Shown piece by piece: positions 1 to 6,263 of a stretch of 10,159 bases of DNA. The notes beneath the pieces were generated by a model, which did not search any database, had not been told where the DNA came from, and saw nothing but the letters and a program-made list of their open reading frames with translations. Position numbers and translations under genes: made by a program. Origin of the DNA: Kangiella sp. (GTDB taxonomy: Bacteria > Pseudomonadota > Gammaproteobacteria > Enterobacterales > Kangiellaceae); contig NVVT01000012.1 of assembly GCA_002733465.1 (NCBI GenBank), forward strand, positions 55,321-65,479. The letters are read 5' to 3'. Within the stretch, counting starts at the first letter, position 1, and each line of letters begins with the position of its first letter.

Positions 1-972
1 GTGGTAAGAGGCGATTAATTCACAAGCTCTAGCCCTAGTTAATAATAGCCTAAATAATTCATTGGATTGAGACGAATTCCCTGACAATGCCATCGCCATC
101 GCCCATTTTTTGATTTGTTCTAACCCCAAAAAAATAACCGCATCTTGTAAACTTTCAACTTTCTTTGGTAATCGACAAAGAGGGCTATTTACAATCTTTA
201 ATATTTGGTAACTAAGTTTTGTATCGCGGGAAATGGCATGTGACAAATCTTCGATTGATAGGTTTGTCTCTTGAAGTTTCACTACGATTTGAAGTGCCGT
301 ATCAGAATGATTATCAATTTTTTTGCCATAAACAGGCTTTGGTCTTTCTAAAAAATAACCTTGAAAAAGCTCAAAACCCATTGAATGGCATAAATCGTAA
401 GTCGCTTGATCTTCTACTTTTTCGGCCAGCAGAATTGGGCGTTTTTTTAGTTTACTTAAATGAGTTTTTTCAAAACTAGCCATTTTAGTTTTGAGTTCTG
501 CAAGCGATAAGTTAAGTAGTTCGACTTTAATGTAATCCATCAACGGAATTAATTTGTCAAAATCACTAGTAAATTCATAGTCATCTAATGCAAATTGGTA
601 GCCTTTTGCTTTTAAGTCGATAATGCGATTGATAAGCTCTTGGTCAACCGTTATATCTTCTAAAATTTCTACTACAATTCTTGAAGGCTCTAATGGGAAA
701 AAATAATCTGACAGTAAGAGGTTTCTAGTGAGGTTTATAAATATTTTAACGTAAGGTCCTTCATCATCATTAATAATGCTTCCGCAATAATTAACTAATA
801 GACCAGAGGTCGCTTTATCACCATCCTCTATAAATACAGCGTCGGGATCATTGTCACGATAAAGCAACTCAAATCCGTATAATTCTTTTTTACTGTCAAA
901 TATAGGTTGGCGTGCAAACAAAAGATCGTTTGTTGGTAGGTGTTGTGATTTATCAATTAAATTTTTAGGCAT
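1..972 (-). CDS. EAL/HDOD signalling protein, YuxH family (C-terminus beyond window)
   Basis: The reading frame is open from an ATG at 972 to the left edge, giving 324 residues without a stop, so the gene is truncated only by the window; family members are about 400 residues. Residues 19-215 form an EAL phosphodiesterase fold opening with ARQPIFD and GFELLYR, the family's version of the EAL motif. Other EAL positions kept are N80, E103, D130-D131, K149, E184 and Q204. The loop that normally reads DFGTG is instead DYEFTSD, so c-di-GMP hydrolysis is doubtful and the domain may be a binding or scaffold module. Residues 225-324 match an HDOD domain (SYQILKIVNSP, SLQDAVIFLGLEQIKKW), an output module in regulatory proteins. 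It probably acts in cytoplasmic signalling; the target is not evident. The start has only a weak Shine-Dalgarno sequence. It is divergent from the CoA-transferase gene. Confidence 0.88.
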   Translation of the reverse strand, partial: MPKNLIDKSQHLPTNDLLFARQPIFDSKKELYGFELLYRDNDPDAVFIEDGDKATSGLLVNYCGSIINDDEGPYVKIFINLTRNLLLSDYFFPLEPSRIVVEILEDITVDQELINRIIDLKAKGYQFALDDYEFTSDFDKLIPLMDYIKVELLNLSLAELKTKMASFEKTHLSKLKKRPILLAEKVEDQATYDLCHSMGFELFQGYFLERPKPVYGKKIDNHSDTALQIVVKLQETNLSIEDLSHAISRDTKLSYQILKIVNSPLCRLPKKVESLQDAVIFLGLEQIKKWAMAMALSGNSSQSNELFRLLLTRARACELIASYH

Positions 973-1061
973 TAGCTTTAAACATTAGTATGTATGCACT
1001 TTTTAATTTGTAAGTCGCTTAGTCTGCGTCTTCGGCTCTATCCATGTGAAGCCTATATAAG

Positions 1062-1067
1062 ATTATA
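1062..1067 (-). promoter_or_regulatory. Candidate -10 box for the EAL/HDOD gene
   Basis: Read on the minus strand this is a perfect TATAAT, about 90 bases upstream of the EAL/HDOD start codon. I see no good -35 hexamer at the expected distance (the bases there read like CCAACA), so the promoter may need an activator. It is a weak prediction in AT-rich DNA. Confidence 0.3.
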
Positions 1068-1095
1068 GTAGAGGAATAGCGTTTTGTTGGATTTT

Positions 1096-1111
1096 TATGA
1101 ATTAGATCACA
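1096..1111. promoter_or_regulatory. CRP-like site in the divergent spacer
   Basis: The bases TATGA-N6-TCACA match the CRP consensus TGTGA-N6-TCACA at 9 of 10 defined positions. The site lies between the divergent EAL/HDOD and CoA-transferase genes, about 47 bases upstream of the transferase start. Its centre is roughly 48 bases upstream of the start point implied by the minus-strand -10, which is not a standard class I or II distance. The direction of regulation is therefore unclear. Confidence 0.35.
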
Positions 1112-1157
1112 AATTCATTTATTATTGAAGCATCAGTTAAATCAAGAGTAATTAAAA

Positions 1158-2405
1158 TTGTCTGGACCTTTAGAAGGATTAACCGTATTAGACCTGAGCC
1201 GTGTACTTGCAGGCCCTTGGGCAACTCAAGTCCTAGCCGATTTTGGTGCAAAAGTGTGGAAGGTTGAACGTCCTAAAAAAGGCGATGATACGCGCCATTG
1301 GGGTGAATCGTTAAAAAACATTCGTCAAAAACAAGGATGTCTCGAATCAGAATATATCGAATCAGAATATGGTGACGATATTAGTGCATATTACTTGTGC
1401 GCTAATCGAGGTAAGCAATCACTCACGGTAGATATTACCAATGAATCAGGTCAAAATATCATCAAACAGCTAGCGCTAAAAGCGGACATATTTGTTGAAA
1501 ATTTTAAAGTCGGTAATTTAGCGAAATATGGATTGGATTACCCAAGTCTCTCAAAATTAAATCCTAAACTCGTCTATTGCTCGATAACAGGATTTGGACA
1601 AACAGGCGAATATGCGAATCAAGCTGGCTACGATGCGATGATCCAAGCATCAGCCGGGTTAATGAGTGTGACCGGTGAAAAAGATGGTGAGCCTCAGAAA
1701 GTAGGCGTCGCTGTTTCTGATTTAATGACCGGTATGTATGCGGTTTCGGGGATTCTAGCCGCAATCTATCATCGAGACAAAACTGGAAAAGGACAATATA
1801 TAGACCTTGCACTGTTTGATACTCAAGTAGGCTGGCTGGCTAATCAAAGTATGGATTACTTAATGACTGGCGAGATACCAATTAAGCAAGGTACGGTTCA
1901 TCCTAGTATTGTTCCTTATCAAACCGTCGAAAGTGCCAATGGAAAATTTATGTTGGCAGTGGGTAATGATTCGCAATTTAAAAAATGCATGGAAGTACTA
2001 GGATTAAATAAGCTGGCAACTGATGAAAAATTTAGAACTAATAATGTAAGAATTAAGAATCACGACGAATTAATTGAGTTAATGACCCAAGTATTAAAGA
2101 GCAATAGTTCTGAATATTGGGTAAAAAAGCTATCAAAAGAAAAAATACCTTGTGGCTCAATTAATAATATAAAACAAGTTTTTGAACATCCTCAAATTAA
2201 AGCGCGTAATACCAAAATATCAATTAAGCATCCTAATTTAGGCGACATACCGCAAGTAGCCAATCCTATTAAGTTTTCAGATACGCCGATTCAATATGAA
2301 AAAGCGGCTCCAATTTTGGGTGAAGATTCAGAATCGATTTTAAAAAATGAATTAGATTATACTCATTTAGAAATAGAAGAATTGAAGAGGTTGGGGATCA
2401 TCTAA
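1158..2405 (+). CDS. CaiB/BaiF family (class III) CoA-transferase
   Basis: This 415-residue protein is full length for the family, which moves CoA between carboxylic acids through a covalent aspartyl-CoA intermediate in the cytoplasm. The N-terminus (GPLEGLTVLDLSRVLAGPWATQ, split here as GPLEGLTVLDLS and RVLAGPWATQ) is the classic start. ANRGKQSLTVD (82-92), the GFGQTG loop (145-150) and GKGQYIDLALFD (210-221) follow. D188 in SDLMTGMY aligns with the catalytic aspartate of the family. The start must be TTG at 1158: an in-frame TAA lies at 1149-1151 with no other start between, and AAGAG at 1144-1148 is a suitable ribosome-binding site. Residues 50-75 carry an insertion with a short tandem duplication. 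No neighbouring dehydrogenase or ligase gene reveals the acid substrate; racemase or dicarboxylate transferase activity cannot be told apart here. Confidence 0.93.
   Translation: MSGPLEGLTVLDLSRVLAGPWATQVLADFGAKVWKVERPKKGDDTRHWGESLKNIRQKQGCLESEYIESEYGDDISAYYLCANRGKQSLTVDITNESGQNIIKQLALKADIFVENFKVGNLAKYGLDYPSLSKLNPKLVYCSITGFGQTGEYANQAGYDAMIQASAGLMSVTGEKDGEPQKVGVAVSDLMTGMYAVSGILAAIYHRDKTGKGQYIDLALFDTQVGWLANQSMDYLMTGEIPIKQGTVHPSIVPYQTVESANGKFMLAVGNDSQFKKCMEVLGLNKLATDEKFRTNNVRIKNHDELIELMTQVLKSNSSEYWVKKLSKEKIPCGSINNIKQVFEHPQIKARNTKISIKHPNLGDIPQVANPIKFSDTPIQYEKAAPILGEDSESILKNELDYTHLEIEELKRLGII
1342..1371 (+). repeat. Tandem 15-bp duplication inside the CoA-transferase gene
   Basis: Two adjacent 15-base units (1342-1356 and 1357-1371) are identical except for the last base. 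They are in frame and encode ESEYI followed by ESEYG (residues 63-72), in the surface insertion before the conserved ANRGK motif. It looks like a recent slippage-type duplication that preserved the frame. Confidence 0.85.
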
Positions 2406-2425
2406 TATTAGATTCTTCAACTCTT
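2377..2425. other. Inverted repeat across the CoA-transferase stop codon
   Basis: Arms 2377-2389 and 2413-2425 pair over 13 positions with one A-C mismatch and one G-U wobble. Nested in the loop is a perfect 14-bp palindrome at 2400-2413 (ATCTAATATTAGAT) that contains the TAA stop. There is no following T tract, so it is not a standard terminator; it could slow 3' decay or be chance in AT-rich DNA. Confidence 0.35.
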
Positions 2426-2483
2426 TAATAAATAAAGACGATTGAATTCATTATTTTTATCAACGACAGCTTACTTACAAATG

Positions 2484-2534
2484 CATCCTGATTCACAAAC
2501 TTTGTGATGCAGGATGGTTCACATTTTTTGTTTT
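2484..2534 (+). terminator. Rho-independent terminator after the CoA-transferase gene
   Basis: Arms 2484-2499 and 2501-2516 are complementary at 14 of 16 positions; the innermost bases would open as the loop. A run of six T begins at 2524 and four more follow at 2531. It sits between convergent genes. The T tract starts seven bases after the stem, and the minus-strand side has only a short T run, so it is best read as terminating the plus-strand gene. Confidence 0.65.
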
Positions 2535-2537
2535 AAA

Positions 2538-3482
2538 CTAATTAAAATGATTCCGTAAGTTTTTGATCTGATTTTCTAACCACTGCGTGACATTTTCATG
2601 TGGAACTAAACCAGTTTCATTGGACTTGTAATCAAGATCTTTTAGAACTTTTGCATAGGGACCAAATCCTTGAACACGATAGGGGATCACAATCGCAGTT
2701 CTATTATTATTTATAGCATCTTGCACAAAACGCCTGATACGTTTTTCTGCAGCGGGACGTTTGCCTGACCAATCTTCGCGTAAGGTTTCTATTTTAACGA
2801 GATTAAATGACATTTTGTTTTTGATATCACTGGCTCGTAAAGTGATATTTTTAATCCAACGTTCATTTTCCTCATCGTCGCCCGGCCCATGAGCCAAAAT
2901 AAGTAAATCTTCATTGCGCGCGTCTTTACTTAATTGTTTCGCTCTAAAATATAAAACCTCATTCATTTCCGTCGCTTCCGATAGACCTTGCTGACTCATT
3001 ACAAACCGAGAATCACTCTCTAATTTCCAAAACTCCATGCTATGACCGTGGTGAGCTGGCGATTTTCTATCTTTTACCGCAGGCCTAACAGGTGCGCCTT
3101 GGCTAATTCCTAGAATTTGCTCGGTTCTTTCGTACCAACTTTCACCGGATACATACATTCGGATCACTGCGATCTGATTAACGCCTCTTGATTCAAGTTT
3201 ATCGACAGATTTTTGAATAGAAACAGCATCTGCCATCCCAAAAGCAACTTCAACATCGTAATTTACTTTTAATGGCTCAACGACATCTAATACGCCTTTG
3301 TTCCATTTGTCTCTACCGCCATGAGCCATTATGACAACACCAAACCTATTATCAGTAGCAATATCAGACACACCAGTTTTATCCTTTATCCCATTTTGAC
3401 TGGTGTTTGTTACACATCCAGAAATTAGAATGAGTAATACGCCGATATAAAAATTCTTTTTCGCCTTAATGATTTTTTGCAC
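2538..3482 (-). CDS. Lipoprotein with two CbiX-like chelatase halves
   Basis: This 314-residue protein starts at GTG 3482, with AAAGGG six bases upstream. Residues 1-23 are a lipoprotein signal peptide ending in the lipobox ISGC; C23 would be lipidated, and V24 at +2 favours the outer membrane. Two halves resemble the sirohydrochlorin cobalto/ferrochelatase (CbiX, class II chelatase) fold. The first opens with VVIMAHGG (H54) and continues through EVAFGMADAVSIQ to RMYVSGESWYE. The second opens with LLILAHGPGD (H198) and continues to AIVIPYRVQGFGPYAKVL. The usual second histidine (xGxH) is absent in both; E114 occupies that region in the first half. A linker has H144, H145 and H147. It is divergent from a TonB receptor across a Fur box. 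It is likely an extracytoplasmic tetrapyrrole or metal binder or exchanger; whether it chelates is unknown. Confidence 0.82.
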   Translation of the reverse strand: MQKIIKAKKNFYIGVLLILISGCVTNTSQNGIKDKTGVSDIATDNRFGVVIMAHGGRDKWNKGVLDVVEPLKVNYDVEVAFGMADAVSIQKSVDKLESRGVNQIAVIRMYVSGESWYERTEQILGISQGAPVRPAVKDRKSPAHHGHSMEFWKLESDSRFVMSQQGLSEATEMNEVLYFRAKQLSKDARNEDLLILAHGPGDDEENERWIKNITLRASDIKNKMSFNLVKIETLREDWSGKRPAAEKRIRRFVQDAINNNRTAIVIPYRVQGFGPYAKVLKDLDYKSNETGLVPHENVTQWLENQIKNLRNHFN

Positions 3483-3530
3483 TTTTAACCCTTTATTGAC
3501 TTAGACAATTGAAATCTTACCTTAACGCAA

Positions 3531-3559
3531 ATGATAATGATTATCAATAGCATTGACAA
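3531..3559 (-). promoter_or_regulatory. Promoter of the CbiX-like lipoprotein gene
   Basis: On the minus strand TTGTCA (3559-3554) and TATCAT (3536-3531), each five of six to consensus, are separated by 17 bases. The -10 overlaps the Fur palindrome, so Fur binding should block this promoter. Confidence 0.55.
3532..3551. promoter_or_regulatory. Fur box shared by divergent promoters
   Basis: TGATAATGATTATCA at 3532-3546 is a perfect 7-1-7 Fur palindrome, and the 19-mer from 3533 matches the classical consensus at 17 positions. It overlaps the -10 of the leftward promoter and ends two bases before the -35 of the rightward one. One bound repressor could silence both the lipoprotein and the receptor when iron is plentiful. 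Confidence 0.87.
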
Positions 3560-3580
3560 TTATTGAATTTGCGCCATAAT
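3553..3580 (+). promoter_or_regulatory. Promoter of the TonB-dependent receptor gene
   Basis: A perfect TTGACA at 3553-3558 and CATAAT at 3575-3580 (five of six) are 16 bases apart. The Fur box lies directly upstream of the -35. The predicted leader is about 40 bases and ends in AGGAG at 3613-3617, nine bases before the receptor ATG. Confidence 0.6.
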
Positions 3581-3626
3581 ACGAATAGTTCCCATTCGCA
3601 TTAAATACTTTTAGGAGTCGTGTTAA

Positions 3627-5879
3627 ATGAACACAAGGTTTAGATTCAATAAATTTGTAATTGCAAGTAGTCTTATTTTTACTGGTCTTGCTACAAATTT
3701 ATTCGCAGAAAGTTCAAGCAATCACAATAAATTGTCAAAGACCATTACTATTACCGCTGCCCGAACAGAAAAAAATCTTAATGAGGTATCCAGTAAAGTG
3801 ACGGTCATTAGCAAAGATGACATTGAAAAAAACTTAGTTAGAGATATTCGCGATTTAGTGAGATATGAGCCTGGAATCACCGTATCTGGCACTGGACGCT
3901 TTGGTTTGAGCGGTTTTAATATCCGAGGGATCAGTGGCGACCGAATTCTTACCCTAGTTGACGGGGTTCCCGTTCCTGATGAGTTTTCCTTTGGCCCAGC
4001 CTTGTCGGCGCGTAGAAATTTTGTGGATGTTGACTCCTTAAAAGCCGTGGAAATAATTAGAGGGCCGGCATCTAGTCTATACGGCAGTAATGCTATGGGT
4101 GGTCTTGTCGCTTTTGTAACCAAAGACCCTTATGACTACATTTCTAGCAATAATACTGACTATTACACGGGAATAAAATTAAGCTATGATTCGGTCGATT
4201 CCTCTTTTGATCAAACATTCACCTACGCAGGCGGAAATAAAACGCTTTCTGCTATGCTTGTGTTAACTCACAGAAAAGGAAATGAATTTAAAACTTATTT
4301 TAACGACTCATTAACAGGCTCTTCACGTCAATCGGCTAATCCAATATCAAATGAAGATCTTAATATTTTGACCAAAATAGTTTATCAACCCGATGAAAAA
4401 CACAGTTATAAGTTGACACTAGAAAAATTTAATTCAGAAACTGATTCTAATGCCCAATCGCTGGTCGGTAGTCGTGTATTTGGTTCGTTAAGAAATGATG
4501 TTACTTCTGAAGACTCAAGAGATCGAGCAAGAATAGCATTTGAATACAATGTGATTTTAGAAAATCTTTTTGCAGATGATATGCATTTTAATTTTTATAA
4601 TCAAACATCTGATTCTAAACAGCTAACCTTTGAAAACCGCACTTCTGCATCAGGGATCAACCAAATTCGTTCTAGAGATTCTTTGTTTGAACAAGATAAC
4701 CTAGGATTTAAATTAAGCCTTGTAAAAGATATTCACGCTGGCATTGAACAGCAAATAGTTTATGGTATTGATTATGATAAAAATGAATCCGCAACATTAA
4801 GATTAGGTAGTACCATCAATGCCGATAGCGGTGATGTTATCCCCGAATTTACCGCATTTCCAACTCGAGATTTTCCATTATCTAAATACACCAGTTACGG
4901 AATTTTTATTCAAGATGAATTATCGTTTATGCAACGCAAATTATTGCTAATACCGAGCATACGATACGATAATTTTAAGCTAACCGCTAAAACGGACGCA
5001 TATTTCTTAAACGGTAATCCAGGCGCACCCGCTCCGGTTGGTTTTGAAGAATCCCAAGTTTCAAGCAAATTGGGCATCATTTACAATTTAAGTGATAGTT
5101 GGTCAGTTTACGGACAATACGCAGAGGGTTTTAAAGCGCCTTCGTTAGATGCAGTTAATACCGGCTTTACTAATTTGGCGGGTGGATATACTACTCTACC
5201 TAACCCGGACTTAGAACCTGAGTCGTCTGAAACAGTCGAAATTGGTTTCCGATTTAAAGGGAAAATCCACCAATTCGAAGTGTCCGCATATAAAAACGAT
5301 TATAACAACTTCATTGAGTCGTTAGCATTTAAAGGCTTTAATCCAGCCACTTTTTTAGTTGAGTTTCAAGCTATAAACTTAGATAAAACTACTATCGAAG
5401 GTTATGAAGTCAAAGGTTTTTGGGATATGAAAGATATCGCCAAAGGACTGCATTTACAATACGCTTTATCAACCTCAAAAGGTGAAGATAAAACGACTCA
5501 CTTACCCCTAAATTCCATACAAGCTGACAGCATTGTTATAGGGCTAGGTTATGATTCTGCCGACAATCAATGGGGTGCAGATATCATATTAACCGCAAAT
5601 GATGACAAAACGGATATTGATGACTCAGCAATCCAACCTCGTGATCCCAATGACCCCGCAGTTCCCGCTTTTAACACTCCTGGATACCTTATTTTGGGTT
5701 GGGTTGGTCGTTATAATATTAGTGAAAACATTCGGGTTAATTGGGGAATATTCAATTTAACCGATAAGCAATATTGGAATTGGAATGATGTAGGTTTAAG
5801 AACAACTACATCAAGCGCGCTACCAAGACTTACGAAGCCCGGTAGAAATGCATCCATTTCAATCAAAATGAGTTTTTAA
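3627..5879 (+). CDS. TonB-dependent receptor, heme/hemoglobin receptor family
   Basis: This 750-residue outer-membrane receptor has a signal peptide (1-27, cleavage after LFA) and a TonB box-like TITITA at 39-44. The plug follows at about 50-170, with RDLVRYEPGITV, FNIRGISGDR, LVDGVPV and IIRGPASSLYGSNAMGGLVAF, each read in pieces along the plug. A 22-strand-type barrel ends in a terminal phenylalanine (SIKMSF). Features pointing to the heme/hemoglobin class are VAFVTKDP after the plug, the FKAP (502-505) and NPDL (526-529) boxes equivalent to FRAP/NPNL, and a C-terminus with IFNLTDKQYWNWNDV and PGRNAS. It would import its ligand using TonB-ExbBD energy, under Fur control. Oddly, no histidine lies in the plug or between the FKAP and NPDL boxes, where heme receptors usually have ligands, so the substrate could be another metal chelate. 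AGGAG supports the start. Confidence 0.9.
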   Translation: MNTRFRFNKFVIASSLIFTGLATNLFAESSSNHNKLSKTITITAARTEKNLNEVSSKVTVISKDDIEKNLVRDIRDLVRYEPGITVSGTGRFGLSGFNIRGISGDRILTLVDGVPVPDEFSFGPALSARRNFVDVDSLKAVEIIRGPASSLYGSNAMGGLVAFVTKDPYDYISSNNTDYYTGIKLSYDSVDSSFDQTFTYAGGNKTLSAMLVLTHRKGNEFKTYFNDSLTGSSRQSANPISNEDLNILTKIVYQPDEKHSYKLTLEKFNSETDSNAQSLVGSRVFGSLRNDVTSEDSRDRARIAFEYNVILENLFADDMHFNFYNQTSDSKQLTFENRTSASGINQIRSRDSLFEQDNLGFKLSLVKDIHAGIEQQIVYGIDYDKNESATLRLGSTINADSGDVIPEFTAFPTRDFPLSKYTSYGIFIQDELSFMQRKLLLIPSIRYDNFKLTAKTDAYFLNGNPGAPAPVGFEESQVSSKLGIIYNLSDSWSVYGQYAEGFKAPSLDAVNTGFTNLAGGYTTLPNPDLEPESSETVEIGFRFKGKIHQFEVSAYKNDYNNFIESLAFKGFNPATFLVEFQAINLDKTTIEGYEVKGFWDMKDIAKGLHLQYALSTSKGEDKTTHLPLNSIQADSIVIGLGYDSADNQWGADIILTANDDKTDIDDSAIQPRDPNDPAVPAFNTPGYLILGWVGRYNISENIRVNWGIFNLTDKQYWNWNDVGLRTTTSSALPRLTKPGRNASISIKMSF

Positions 5880-5900
5880 TTGTTTTATGATTTACAAATT

Positions 5901-5934
5901 AATGACGCCTATTAAATAATTAATTGGCGTTATT
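5901..5934 (+). terminator. Weak hairpin after the receptor gene
   Basis: Arms 5901-5909 and 5926-5934 pair at eight of nine positions plus a G-U, with an inner AT stem at 5911-5915/5920-5924. A T-rich but interrupted tract follows. It may be a leaky terminator or attenuator that lowers, without stopping, read-through into the 78-residue gene. Confidence 0.4.
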
Positions 5935-5970
5935 ATTTATCCACTTTGAAAATTTAAAGGAGTCGATTTA

Positions 5971-6207
5971 ATGGGATATCAAATAGATGCAACGATTGTA
6001 AATGGTAAACCATCGCTTAAAATTTGGGATATTAAAAATCATTCTTTATGTCTTTCGTGGACCTACCAAAAGTCAGAAAATGATTGCGAAGAGATCTCTC
6101 AAAAAGAGATTCAAAGATTATTCCGTAAGTTACTTCTTTTAACGCTACAGAATGATTTAAGTAATGTTCGCGTATTTAGTACATCTACAGAAGCTAGTGG
6201 CCATTAA
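5971..6207 (+). CDS. Small protein of unknown function downstream of the receptor
   Basis: I do not recognise this 78-residue protein. It is a convincing gene because AAAGGAG (5956-5962) lies eight bases before the ATG, and the AGGAGTCG context matches that of the receptor gene. No signal peptide or membrane segment is seen, so it is probably cytoplasmic. The sequence suggests two or three beta strands (YQIDATIV, PSLKIWDI, LCLSWTYQ) and then an amphipathic helix (about 43-60, QKEIQRLFRKLLLLTLQND). It has two cysteines (about residues 32 and 39) and only two histidines. It lies 91 bases after the receptor on the same strand with no strong promoter of its own, so iron-regulated co-transcription is plausible. 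It does not resemble HemP. A role in heme handling is a guess from position only. Confidence 0.7.
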   Translation: MGYQIDATIVNGKPSLKIWDIKNHSLCLSWTYQKSENDCEEISQKEIQRLFRKLLLLTLQNDLSNVRVFSTSTEASGH

Positions 6208-6263
6208 ATTTACGCGTTAATTTTTTGCATTCTTTGAAATTTTTCTAGGTTAGGGTTTAAATG

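Noticed and set aside
219..479. Plus-strand 86-codon frame
   Set aside because: It lies antisense to the EAL/HDOD gene, whose protein is strongly conserved, and has no recognisable product.
1564..1812. Minus-strand 82-codon frame
   Set aside because: It is antisense to the conserved core of the CoA-transferase and has no family resemblance.
3582..3598. Short CGAAT/ATTCG hairpin in the receptor leader as a riboswitch or operator
   Set aside because: A five-pair stem is expected by chance, and no known leader motif surrounds it.
3722..4123. Minus-strand 133-codon frame
   Set aside because: It is antisense to the receptor's plug domain; the plus-strand reading gives textbook receptor motifs.
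6206..6226. Near-palindrome around ACGCGT followed by six T, as a terminator for the small gene
   Set aside because: The two halves mismatch next to the centre and leave almost no loop, so a stable hairpin is doubtful.
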